From the NCBI RefSeq assembly GCF_000005505.3, contig NC_016135.3:14912613-14976612 (forward strand): a stretch of 64,000 bases of DNA, in the 5' to 3' direction. The first letter of the stretch is position 1. Every line of letters starts with the position of its first letter. Both the position numbers and the translations under genes were made by a program. Source of the DNA: Brachypodium distachyon. Lineage: Eukaryota > Streptophyta > Magnoliopsida > Poales > Poaceae. Positions 23,151 to 35,364 of the stretch are shown here, piece by piece. Under the pieces are notes generated by a model. It saw nothing but the letters and a program-made list of their open reading frames with translations, was not told where the DNA came from and did no database searches.

Positions 23151-24148
23151 AGCAGCCATTGTTGATGTCTTCTGATATAAAACCTCATCTTGGGTTCGTG
23201 GCGTAGGCATGTGCAATTAATTGGTGCTTCTTCTAATGAGGAAATGCAACTGTTCACTCGCTGGTTTTCAAAAGTAAATAGAAAATAAAAATAAAAATAA
23301 ATAAACAACAGAAGAATGCACGGTCTCGACGTGCAGGCTGCAGCCATCTCCAGCAAAGTGGCTTTTACTAACTGAAGCAATTTTCATTTTTTTTTACCAA
23401 GAAGCAATTTTCACTAATTCGGGAGGACGATCCATTTTTTCTTAATTATGCACTTAACGCTCTTTCCTTGGTACATACTCCATCTGTCCATCAATTTGCT
23501 CTTTTATCATATCACTCGATTTTTATTACTTCCTCCGTTTCATAATTCTTGTCTCAAATTGTCCAAAAATGAATGTATCTATTTCTAAAAAGTATCTAAA
23601 TACATGTAAGATTTCGACAAGAATTATGAAACGGAGGTAGTACTTTCGGTTGATAAACATGGACACTATGCTGTCTTGTGAATATGCAAGGTAGGTCTCA
23701 ATTAACCTGCAGTAAATATGCTCTTTTATCGTATCACTCGGCTCTTTTATCATATCACTCGATTCAACCACTGGCCATAAGCTAGCTTCATAAAAGAATT
23801 GAATTCTCCGAATTTATTACACCAACCATTCGATTGCAAATAATGTTGTAGTAGTTGTTCATGGTAGTACCAACTACGGACACTGTAAATTCAAGTATGT
23901 ACGTACACCGTAAATTCATCCTATTTGGTGAACAAGTATGCCGAGAGTACCTATATAAAAACAGTCCCGTCATGTTACACAACCGGTTGCATTCTCATCG
24001 TTCCAATGGAACTATAGTGGAGTAGTGAAAGCAAGGATAAGAGAATACAAGTAGCGTTCGTTCATGTTGGAAATGAGTTTGTATTGGAAATGGAGGCATC
24101 GGAGTTCGTGCCACAGATCTTCCTCTCATCCCACCAGGCCACCACGGC
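23105..24148 (+). repeat. Tandem duplication unit 1: UGT 3' end and downstream flank
   Basis: Starts in the last codons of the UGT gene (ATGTGCAATGTTGATAGGCT) and runs through its 3' UTR and flank to CAGATCTTCCTCTCATCC and beyond. Most of it is repeated in order in unit 2. It holds a Stowaway MITE that unit 2 lacks. Confidence 0.85.
23529..23640. mobile_element. Stowaway-type MITE (112 bp)
   Basis: Ends CTTCCTCCGTTTCATAATTC and its inverted partner GAATTATGAAACGGAGGTAG, with TA on both sides. The empty site (TTTTTATTACTTTCGG) is preserved in the neighbouring duplicate near 24,640, confirming the boundaries and the TA target duplication. Confidence 0.92.
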
Positions 24149-25107
24149 CGATCTATGTGCAATGTTGATAGGCTCATTCAGGAAGTGTTGCTTGCTTGAA
24201 GTAGCCATTGTTGATGTCTTTTGATATAAGACCCCATCTTCGGTTTGTGGCCAGGGCTGTGCAATTAGTTTGTGCTTCTTCTTCTAATGATGAAGAGTAA
24301 TGCGGCTGTTCACTCGCTGTTTTTTTATTTCGAAAAAGTAATTTTATTCTGAAGCTGCTATGCTCGACAAAACAGCAGAAGAATTCACGGCCTCAAGTCA
24401 GGCGCAGGCGTGCAGCCATCTCCAGCAACAGCAAGTGTAACAGCCAGTGGCCTGTAGCCCTGTTTAACTGATTACCTGAAGCACTCTTCACTTGTCAGGA
24501 GGACGATCAAGACTTTTCTAAATTCAGCAGTGTAACATATTAAGTACAAAATTTCCGGTTCAGTACCACGAAGGTTGCAGCTGCCATGATGTTCAATAGT
24601 ACGTCTCTATGAATTTGCCCTCTTACAGTATCACTCTATTTTTATTACTTTCGGATGATAAACATGGACACTCAGCTATGTTGTGAATATGCAAGGTAGG
24701 TCTCAATTAACCTGTCATGCATCAAGGCCATTATTCAACCACTGGCCATAAGCTATCTTCATAAAAGAATTGAATTCTCCCAATTTATTGTACCAACCAT
24801 TCGATTGCAAATAATGTTGTCACAGTTGTTCATTATTGTACTGACTATGGACACTGTAAATTCATATGTGTACTGACACTGTAAATTCATCCGATTTTGT
24901 GAACAACTATGTCAGGAATACCTATATAAAAGCAGTCGAGTTCATGTTAAACAACCCGGTTGTAATCTCATCGTTCCAATGGAACTATAGTAGTGAAAGT
25001 AGAGGATATGAGAATACAAGTAGTGTTCGTTTATGTTGGCAATAAGTTTGTATCGGCAAAGGAGGCATCGGAAACTCAAGTTCGTGCCACAGATCTTCCA
25101 CTCATCC
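24149..25107 (+). pseudogene. Tandem duplication unit 2: orphan UGT 3' end and flank
   Basis: Begins with the last 14 codons of the UGT gene (CNVDRLIQEVLLA then stop, about 24,159-24,199), followed by a diverged copy of its 3' UTR and flanking DNA. No UGT body precedes it, so it is a non-functional partial duplicate. It lacks the MITE found in unit 1 and carries scattered substitutions and small indels. Confidence 0.85.
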
Positions 25108-26383
25108 GAGCACGGACCATGTTGCGAGAACCAAGATCAAAGGAAGGAATGGTAGCTGGATATAGCCAGGATACATTAATCTATTCTTCAGAATACGATG
25201 GACTGATAGCCAGAGATTCCAATTTCCGAGTTATTGAGGATGGATAGGTCGTGATGATGCTGGTTGCATTTGGAAGGGCGACGCTCCCGACCGTAACTAG
25301 CACACTGGCACCGTAGTAGTTTCGCTCAGAAAGTTCGTGCATCCTAGAGTTCATCAAGGAACATGCTGCATCTAGTATCATGACTCGTTTCGTTCGGCAG
25401 GGGAAGCCGCCGGCAGCATCAAAACGTTAGGCATGCTGCTGCTCGTTTGCGTAGAATCATTCAGGGTTGTGGCATGTCCGTCCGCAGTTCACTGGCAGCA
25501 ATTGTAATCCCCCGGCTGCTGCAGAGAGCATACCACAAGAATCATTGGCCAGAAAAAAAGTTGGGGGCGTTTGGACTGGAGCCGTTGGGGGCGCTTGGGA
25601 CTCTCCCCCGCGTATCCTCGGCGATGTCTCCAGCGAGGATGTCAACCAGTTGGTGTTGAGGGCTCTGCTCCGGCGACAAAAAATTCCAGCCTTCCAAAGC
25701 TTGTTCGTAGTTTCACACGATTAAACACAACCAATAATCAGACACATACAAAAGGGGCCTACCGAGCACAACACAGACATTGGGGAAAAAATATTCACCG
25801 AGTTGGGGGAAGGCATTCATTCAACACACGGCACCGATTACAATGTTCAAGGAGAGCAATCACACTCTGGAACTGGTACACGAGTGGATATTTTAAGAAG
25901 CGATTTGCGGTTCCTGATCCCAGGTACGATGCATAATTAGAAGCGGATAAATCCGGCTCCAGCTGCCTGCATCTCCAGGATCTGAGCGGCGGCTGTGGCG
26001 GTGCTCCACTTTTCCTCTCTGATCTAACCGGCATGGGCGGCGACCAGTGGCGCGTCGCTGTCCGCTGCCTTTTCCTCCCTGATCTGAGCGGCGGCGGCTG
26101 GTGCGTCGCCGTTCGCCATCTCGTTTCTGTCCACTTGGTGGCTCTGCTTCACGTCCTCGACTACGACGACCCTGATGCGCCGATGCGCTTCGCATCTCCT
26201 TCCTCCTCGACCACACAGACACGACTGATACTCTGATAGGCCCCAAGATATTCCAAGGACGCTTTTTGGCGCGATGCAACGGCATATCTTCGGCCTCCCT
26301 CCCTCTCTGCCCCTTCCGGCAGCGGCAGCCTTATCCTCTCCACCGCCCCAAACTCTCACATCTGCTCTGCTTGGAGAAGCAGC
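25108..26383. other. Intergenic and CPN60-beta4 upstream region
   Basis: No gene recognised. GC-rich from about 25,980 to 26,380, as expected of a grass promoter and 5' leader. An ATG at 26,274 lies in a different frame from the chaperonin start and opens an 84-codon frame that overlaps exon 1; it is either an upstream ORF or lies outside the transcript. Confidence 0.45.
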
Positions 26384-29300
26384 ATGTCAAGGATGCCCCC
26401 TCCGCCGCCTCCCCTCTCCAGCAAGCCCCCCACCCTCCCCTTCTCCCCCAAGAAGCCGCCGCCGATGCCCGTGTACAAGGACCTGCATTTCAACCACGAC
26501 CTCTCCGCCACCAAGAAGTTACAGGTAACCAAGACAGCAGCATGCCCTCGTTCTCCAACGCGCCTGTGCCTGGCCAGGGAACTCAGTCAATTTAGTTTCT
26601 TGCGATGGTAATGGGTTTGCACTGGCTGCAGGCTGGTGTGGACTTGGTGGCGCGGCTGGTGGGTGTGACCCTGGGACCCAAGGGGAGGAATGTGGTGCTC
26701 AGCAACAAGTATGGCCCTCCCAAGATCGTCAACGACGGGGAGACGGTCCTTAAGGAGGTAATGCAAGTCACCTCAGGCGGATCTGTTCTTGCAATGCTGG
26801 ATATTTTACACTGTTTTGGGGTTGATCAGAAGTTCCAGTAAACTGAATTTCTCTATCCGACTATCACAAGATCGAATTGGAGGACCCGTTGGAAAATCTA
26901 GGAGTTAAATTGGTCAGACAGGCTGGCGCCAGGACGAATGATATTGCTGGTGATGGCTGTACAACTTCTATTATCCTTGCTCAAGGCCTGATTGCTGAAG
27001 GAATGAAGGTATGCTTGTGTGATGAATATGCTGATAAAAAATTCTGGTTTCCCGAGAAGTTAGCAGGAAAAGTTTATTTTAGAAATGAACACTCATACAG
27101 AAACATCTGAACACTAAACCTGTAGCTTATTATTGTTTTCAAAAGTAGGTTCTTGCTGCTGGAATTAATCCTGTCCAGATTGCACGTGGCATTGGGAAGA
27201 CTTCTGATGCTTTGGTTTCCGAACTCAGGTCGATGTCACGGGAGGTATGATTTATCAGTTAATATGTGACTGCCACTGTGGACGTTCTTGTATTTACCTA
27301 GTGAAGATATTTTAATATCATGTGATTTGCTGTCTTCTAGATTGAAGACCACGAAATAGCACATGTGGCTGCCGTTAGCGCAGGAAATGACTATGCTGTT
27401 GGAAACATGATTTCTGATGCTTTTAAAAGAGTAGGCAGGAAAGGCATGGTTAGAATTGAAAACGGGAGAGGCACCGAGAACAGTTTAGAGATCGTTGAAG
27501 GAATGCAATTTGAACGTGGTTACCTCTCACCTTACTTTGTAACTAATCATGCAAATATGTCCGTGGAGTTCACTGACTGTAAGGTAGTGCTGATTTCTTC
27601 ATGATACGATATCACTCTGCGGAATAATTACCTGACTTACGTTTTGTGTTTTGTAGATCCTTTTGGTTGACAAGATAATTACTGATCCAAGGGAGCTTTT
27701 AAAAGTATGCTTTAGTGCTGTAAAAGAAGATTTTCCATTGGTAATAATTGCCGAGGATGTAGAAGAAGAAGCATTGGCTACTTTGACCAGAAACAAGCTA
27801 TCAGGGATGATCAAAGTGGCAGCAATAGAGGCCCTTTCTTTTGGAGAACAGAAAACTCAATGCTTGGAGGACATCGCAATCATGACAGGAGGTACATAAC
27901 TGGATTGCCAACTCAGCTGTTGCAATTCTAGTCATCATAGTCATCAAGGAAGCTAACAAACATTGCAATTCTTTTGTTGGTTTTCAGGTACAGTTGTGAG
28001 AGATGACATGGGATACACACTAGAAGAGGCAGGGAAAGAGGTTTTAGGTTCTGCATCTAAAGTGGTGATCAAGAAAGATTCAACACTAATTGTTACGGAT
28101 GGAAGCACCCTTCATGCAGTTGAGAAAAGGGTTGCTCAAATAAAAGGCCAAATTGAGGTATAGTTAGTAAAATAGACCTTTTATACATATCGACATGTGA
28201 AACTGTAGTTAAAGCTTCCTAAAGCTACCATGCACCTATGATAAATGATAATTCACAATGCTGTAATATTTTTAATTTCTAGAACTCAAAGGAGAGGTAC
28301 CAGAAGAAGATACTGGGTGAGAGGATTGCAAGGTTATGTGGTGCAATTGCAATCATTCAGGTCATCAGGTGTCACACTTATTTTAGTTAACTATGCAAAA
28401 CATTGTGCACCTAGCATTTTGTGCCATTGGACTGTATGATTTTGATATCTAGCGAAAAGTTAATTGCAGGTTGGTGCTCAAACAGTCATTGAGATGAAAG
28501 ATAAGAAGCTGAGAATTGAAGATGCCCTTAATGCAACCATGGTATTCATTACCCAATCTACAATCATTTCATGCGTGGTTCTGTACTCTGTAAACTAAAT
28601 TTCCTAACCACATTTTGGATATTTCAGGCAGCTATTGATGAAGGTGTCGTAGTTGGAGGTGGATGTAGCCTATTGAGATTATCCAAGAAGATTGACATAA
28701 TCAAGGAATCATTGGATAATATAGAGCAGAAGGTAACTTACTATGGTTTTGTTTGCAGTGCCAAATGGAACTAAGGATTCGGTCCTTTGGCTCTAAAAAC
28801 TAGTATGTGGTCCTAACTACTTGTTAGAACATTCATCTTACTAGTTTCTGGACAAAAAAACTTAAATTGTACTCCCTCTGATCCTAAATTCTTGACTCAA
28901 ATTTGCTCAAATATGGATGTATCTAAAAAGCGTCTAGATACATGTAATATTTCGACAACAATTTAGGATTAGAGGGAGTATTAAAGCTGAGCCACATCAT
29001 CCTGGTTTCTACACTATGATTTCTGTCCAATGTGTGTGTGGAAAAGGAGTGCACAACATAAAGAAAAGTAGAAACTGATAACAGCCCACAATAGGAACGT
29101 CAATGTCATGGAATGTGCTATACTTACATATGGGTTTCATTTTTCATCCAAATAGTGCATTTACTAATTTATTTTCTTGTATATTAAAAAAAGAACAAAT
29201 GTATGCAGCAGCGCGCGCAATGTTAGTTCCCCAGTGCTTACCTATTTGTATACTCTACTTTTGTAACAATCATGATGAATGTAAAAAGAAGTCAAGATAA

Positions 29301-29987
29301 ATATTATTGCTACATGTGTGTTGCCGTAAAACAGATACTGTTTGGATGTCAAATTGAAGAATTCACTTATTTTTCTGTCTTGAGCTGTAACTTCCTTCCA
29401 TCCATGTTAGATTGGCGCTGACATCTTCAAACATGCTTTGAGCTACCCTACCATACTAATAGCAAACAATGCTGGGATGAGTGGCAAGTTTGTCATCCAA
29501 AAGGTAATTGATCACCCATGTAGCTCTCAGTTCATTCACATGTTCCATTTAAGTCAACTGTTCTGTACCTGAGCATAATTATGGCTAACATGCATTTGGC
29601 TGTTTGCTGTTTGAAGGTGCTATCAAATGAAAATACAAATTATGGCTACAATGCTGCCAACGACTGCTATGAGGACTTGATGGCTGCTGGAATATTGGAC
29701 CCATCAAAGGTGTAGTGAAACAATCATAGATAGTTCAAATAATCTAATGTCTTCAAATTAAACCTATAATGTGGAATGGTATGCTTACTCAGCAATCTTT
29801 CTACTTGCACCAGGTTGTGAGGTGTTGCATAGAGCATGCTGCCGTGGTTGCCAGGTCTTTTCTCACCTCCGATGTAGTGGTTGTCGAGGCGAAAGAGAGC
29901 AAACCAGTTCGCATAAGGCCCCCAATGCCACCTAGAAATTTGATCCCCCCAATTCCTGCATCAGGTAACTATGGTACCTTCATGTAG
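26384..29987 (+). CDS. CPNB4: Plastid chaperonin 60 subunit beta 4 (CPN60-beta4)
   Basis: Group I (GroEL-type) chaperonin subunit of the chloroplast stroma. In Arabidopsis the beta4 subunit is needed to fold NdhH of the NDH complex. Thirteen exons join in frame: 26384-26524, 26632-26757, 26871-27008, 27149-27244, 27341-27583, 27657-27891, 27988-28157, 28283-28360, 28470-28541, 28628-28732, 29411-29503, 29617-29709 and 29814-29987, giving 587 residues. Beta4 rather than beta1-3 is indicated by [57 protein letters not shown] and a proline-rich C-terminal extension. ATP-site residues D82 (NDGETV) and D427 (EDALNAT) are kept. The phosphate loop reads GDGCTT (116-121) instead of GDGTTT; Arabidopsis beta4 also departs here. 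The start gives only a short, proline-rich transit-like N terminus, so it is less certain than the rest. A GT at 29,965 could splice to 30,062 and give a different tail. Confidence 0.95.
28872..28978. mobile_element. Stowaway-type MITE in CPN60-beta4 intron 10 (107 bp)
   Basis: Ends CTCCCTCTGATCCTAAATTC and its inverted partner AATTTAGGATTAGAGGGAG, flanked by TA on both sides. Intron 10 (28,733-29,410) is the largest of the gene. Confidence 0.85.
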
Positions 29988-30081
29988 GAAAGATGCATCT
30001 TGTGTTTTTTAACGAGTACCCTTTTTGAATTGTCATGCTTATTTTGGTGCTCTGTTTTCAGTTTCAAGTATTCGGGTGTAG

Positions 30082-33000
30082 CATGCATGCTTGTCCTTCC
30101 GGCCTCCATGTGGTACCCAGGACAACAAAATACCTTGGAAGAATCATTTCTTTCTTTTTGCAAATCTGTCAAGATAGCTAAGTGTACTGGATGAAAGATT
30201 TGCTTCCAAACATTCCTCTGAAGAGTGAAGACCGAAGGAGAGGAGAGTGAGGGTCCTGAGGCTGTCTGTGCAGTCTTTCCTCGCCGGATAGTTCGTCGCA
30301 GATTCGTGGGAGATCAAGGTGTTTGATCAGAACTTCATGGAGGCAATGTCCAGACGGAATTTGTACATGCAGGGCACACAAATTACAACTGCGGTTCCCT
30401 GTAGAGAAAATTATGCATCAGATTCAGACAAGTTTCTACGAAACAATAGCATATTACTAGGATTGTATTCATTCGCTGATAAAGTCTCATAATTCAAAAG
30501 ATTACTCGTATAAGTTTTCACTTTAATACTCCGTATATAAAATGCCCATTTCTGATAAGGGATTTAGTGCATAAATAACCATGGGCCGTTTACTTTGAAG
30601 AGATATTTGGTCATTGTTCCTTTACAGCGTGGATGTCGTCAAGTGCTTCCCACACACGCCGGGCACTCACGTCACACGTGTGCATGCATGGGAGAACTGC
30701 ATATGCCACTGTAGTTGGTCGAAATTCGCATGATTGACTTTGTGCACGATTAACTATTAAACAACTTTGATCTTCTTCAAGGCGAATCTGCCCACTTTAT
30801 ATAGGACACTTGATAAGGAAGCTAATATTGTTATTGTTTTTCCCAGTAGCATTATCATATTAGTCGAGTTGAGTTACACGTGTCACACTGGGAATGGAGG
30901 CATCAACTGCTAATTGAGCTTATCTCTGAGGGTGTAAGTTTATGAGTACTACTCGTAAAAATCTTAGTTGGTGACGGTCCATTATACCAAGTTGTCAGAA
31001 AAATACAATAAATATATTTTAGAAAGTTACGGCTTGGAGATCATCCTTGGCCTTTACTATTTTCTTTAGTGTGTTTAATTTGGTGTCTGCTAGCTGTTGA
31101 TGTGCTTGTTGTATCCTGAGTTTTTTTTTCATGTAATTTAATGGTCCGTGCTACTCCGTAGCTAATACCAGCGGTAGTTCACTAGAAAAATTTATATTAA
31201 GCTCAAAATAAAATCACAAGAAAAACATTATTGTAACTTTCATATTTTCCGATATGTAAAAATCACTAACTTAAATTCTGTTGGGATGTTTAACAAAAAA
31301 CGTGAGTTGTAACAAACTGAAAAAGAATCGACTTAAAATGGCAAAAGAGTTCCCATTAATCCATTCTTATAAGAGGCCCGCAATCCTGAAGCATACATAC
31401 TGAGATGTTGCAAATTGGCCAGTTTAAAACAATAGAGAGGCTGGAGGCACAAGCTTCCATGCATGCATGGTAAGCACATATGTTCAAAACACACACAAAC
31501 ACACACCTGCAGATCACCAGGAGCAGCAAGCAAATGGCACAGGAAGCAATCAGCTACCTGATGGCGGCAGCATGCAGAAGCAGCAGAAAGCCCAGAAACT
31601 GGTGGGTTCCTAGGTAAGAAATCATCAGACTGTGTTAATTTGCTGTAAACTGCAGTTTACTCAATTACTCCCGTACCTAACCTACGTACGCACGTAAACA
31701 CCACTCCTAAATCCTAATCATTTGCTCACAGGCCGGGGATAATTCTCAGTCTCACTCAAAGCGCGCGTTCCTAGCTCTGTGCACGCGCGCGCGCACAGAG
31801 GATAATTCTCAGCCCTCCCTTGATCTGTTGACTGTTGGTGGGGTTTCTTCTGCCCCACACAAGATCGATTGAGCCACTCGCACGCGGCCCGGCCGCACGC
31901 GCACGAGCCCCTCATCGGGAGCCTCGCCGCGGAGGCGCGTCACGGTGACGGCCGGGCGGAGGAGGAGTGGATCTCACTCAAGGTGCACGCCGTTGCATGC
32001 ATGTCTCCCGCCATTGACGACGATGAGACGGAGCACTTCCCATAAATCTTGGCTCCCATAGATCAGTAGCCTGCCCTCACATGGAACGTCCCTTATATCA
32101 TGCTCAGAGACTAAATCATGTCATTGATTGTTAATTGATTGCTGCTGAATATTTCAAAATTTTGTAATTTGGCGGGCTTCAAAACTTTAGCCTTTGGGTA
32201 AAAAACTTGGTTTACTTACAATTTGAGCTCAGCGCAGAATAGTTTATGTAAATTTGTTCTATCCTAAAATCCAATATGCCTTTTTTTTCTTCATGAAAAC
32301 AGAGTAATCAACTTGTGTAACTCGTGCTGGTTAATTTTAAGTTCTTTTGGTAAAGTTTCGGTCATTTCCGTGAGTAGCAAAATTTTGTCTAGAACTGAAA
32401 TAACTTTTAAACCTTGCTGCTGTGTTTCTTTTGACTTGTCATGCCAATGTAATTAGTATGGTTTATATGTCTGAAGCCTGACTAATTAAACTGGTCATAT
32501 ATATGCGTATTGCAATTTGCATACTGCGGGAACACTTCAGAATTAATGCCATGAAGTTTCACTGATGCATGACTGGAATATATGTGCATTTCCCAAGTAC
32601 TATACAGTACTAACGAGTACATGCCCCGGAATTAGTTTGGTACATTGGTGAACTAGTACTAGAATTCTTTGTTTACTGACAGAGGATGGATGTCAACTAA
32701 CCCTTCGGTTCCAATTAACCTCGGTTAAGGTTTTGGGAAAACTGTGCCTGCATGTGTGCGATCCCTAGAGAGACTGGTTGTTTTGGCCTCTGAGGTGCTA
32801 GGTACGAAGTGTTTGGGCACATAACTTTGTTTACAAACATTGCATGCACTACATGCATGCAGTGCAAAATTAACAGTAGAATTGCCCATAATAGTCATAA
32901 ACTAAGTAGCTGTGCAAATTATGTATATCCCCTGATCGGTTACCCATTGCCGGCTCATAGTCACCTTGAATATATACCCTGATTACAATTTCCCATAGTC

Positions 33001-35280
33001 CTCCTACTTAGTAGTTTGTTGCAAATCATGCATGCCAGTTGCCCATAGTCAGCAGCCAAGTCAAGGAATTGAAACTAGATCGGAACGCGCCAATTCATTT
33101 ATGGTCCTTATTGGATCTTGCTCTACCTACCTCTTTTCTAGTCCTAAGATCCTGTGCATGAGCATGTTCATCAAAATTATTTCATCATCCTATCTCTAGA
33201 CCTAATTAGATATAAATGTTACTTTACACAATATTAATTGTCTAGAAACCAATCATATATCCGATCCTTGGGCCAAAAGTTTACATATATAAAGTTCTAG
33301 AGACCAGTCTCTGTAAAGTCACATCAAAGGTATAACTCAATGTACCTTTCCCCGTTAGGACGCTCTTGGTGAAATTTGGTGCATCCAACTGAAGCTGGCA
33401 TGAATGCTAAGAGAGTACAAAGCAGCATTTAGAAAAATAATTTTGCGGCTCGCTTCCAGTCCATTTTTATATATTCTCGTGATCAGCTCATAAACATTTT
33501 GTGCTTTTGAGTGAACCGGTTGGTACATGTGATGGTAAATCCTGAACTTTTAAGGTTTTGTTCGCTTAGACTTCTAATTAAGATGCCCTTTCAGCGCGAA
33601 TACACTTTTGAAAGATGGTGTACAAGGTGATTCCCTCTGTCCCTGTAACATTTCACATAGACGTAGATCATTTTTAGGAGCTTGTGCTCTATGTTGGCTC
33701 GTGTGGCTTGCCAACTGATTTGTTTTTTAGTGAAATCCACCTTTTATATACCTCCATTTGTAAATTTGTGACATCATTTATGCTATCTAAAATGTTGCAC
33801 CACATTCTCTCAATTTGTTACACCATGACAAGGTTTAGCTCATTTAACAATTTCGTATGCTTTTAACCGATCGATCCCACCCATCAGGGCTATCTAGCTT
33901 GGTTGATGACTCAAATGCCAACTCAGAATCGTAAATATGCAGGGTGTTTCCAACCCCACTTGTCCACCCGCCCTATCTTACTAAATCATATCGAGACAAT
34001 TTTCCAATTCTCGTTGGAGGAGGAAGCATCAAGCCTTGCCAGCCCATGGTTGTAAGTTGTGAACGGTCTGCATGTTATTTTCATACGTTTGCTACTGTTT
34101 TTCTTGATGGCGGGAGCAATGTGTGACACGGAAACCACTGAAGCTCTACGGTTTAGTGAGCTGAGGCGGTGAGAAAGCATGCCTGGTGTAAAAATGTGCT
34201 GCATGTTTACGCTCCCAAGTTGGCAACAGTCACATTCCATGTCAGTCTAACAAGCAGACCCAGCTAAACAGAAAATAGTGTAAAAACTATTAAATAAGGT
34301 AAACCTTGTCACGGTATAATGGGAGAAAAGATGCGGTAAAAATTTGTCATAAATTAATTTATAACCAAGAGGTACTTGGTGCTCGATGAAGTTTATGGAG
34401 GTACGACCTCTAACTACTAGGTGCACAAAACCACTTGGGAATGGGCCGTTTGGAATATGTTCCCCGGTATGGATGGCGGCATAGTTATTGCATTGTTAAT
34501 TGGTTTGATCGTCGTCGTAATAAAAATTACGTCTTTAATTTGGTATTTTTAAGACGAGCAAGAAAAACCAATTTCTAAGTTGATGCTATATAACAACTGT
34601 TTGATCCAATCGCTGAGATATGTGCAAAATTCATACAAGTACAAATGATGAAAGAAAATTTTAATCAGATGGCTATGATCATAGTCGACCAAGAAATAGA
34701 CACTCTAAAAATTAGTAATGCTTACATGACCTTATTAATAAAGGTGATTGTATGCATCAATCAAGATAACAGACAGTGCCCTTAACTCTCCTCAGAAAAA
34801 AGTAACCAATTCCTAACAGCTCTTTTTGTATGTGCAACTACTGTACATTACACGCACATATCATTTTGGACATACTATGAAACAATTGAAAGGTCGAATT
34901 GCTAATTACACAGGAGGTTTGCATATAGATACAATCCAAGATTTCATTACTGTGGATGCATGGCAGCTAGCTCTCCCCAGGCTTGGTAGCACTTGCTTTG
35001 GAAGCAATCAAGCGATCCGTAAACAAAGGCTGCTACGAGCCTCGGGATCGTTAACGGCGTAGAATAATGCAGCTGACTGTCTAGCTCCGCGCGCGCAGGC
35101 CTTGGACGATCATGGCCTTGCCTTGCGTCCAAAGTGACCAACTTTTATCCCCCTCCAGCGCCGTGGCGGCCGGCCGGTGTCAACTCTCTCCCCCTCCCGC
35201 AGCTAGCTGGCCTACCTAGTTCTTCGTATACCTAGCTGCTTGGTGTGGTGCACTTGCCCTGTCCATGGAGGCCGGCCACA
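30082..35280. other. 5.2 kb intergenic region, no gene recognised
   Basis: AT-rich sequence between CPN60-beta4 and the NAC gene. It holds only short chance frames, a GCGCGC-rich patch near 31,780-31,930 (including an inverted CTCTGTGC/GCACAGAG around the alternating run) and scattered poly-T. The first few hundred bases are probably the chaperonin 3' UTR and the last kilobase the NAC promoter. Confidence 0.5.
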
Positions 35281-35284
35281 CGCG

Positions 35285-35292
35285 TATATATA
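35285..35292 (+). promoter_or_regulatory. Probable TATA box of the NAC gene
   Basis: TATATATA within CGCGTATATATACATG, 73 bp before the NAC start codon. That places a transcription start near 35,315-35,325 and a short 5' leader. Confidence 0.6.
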
Positions 35293-35364
35293 CATGCTAC
35301 AGGCCTCTCCCGCGTCAAAGAAAGCTCTAGAGGGTAGCTAGCTTTAATTTGCGTGTCAACCGCC

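Noticed and set aside
22119..23216. 365-codon antisense frame over UGT exon 2
   Set aside because: Shadow of GC-rich coding sequence; the sense strand carries the full PSPG signature.
24993..25247. 84-codon frame downstream of the UGT duplication
   Set aside because: Its start lies in duplicated UGT flank DNA whose other copy has no such frame; no known domain.
33620..33660. Stowaway-like end (CCCTCTGTCCCTGTAACA)
   Set aside because: No inverted partner or TA flank was found nearby.
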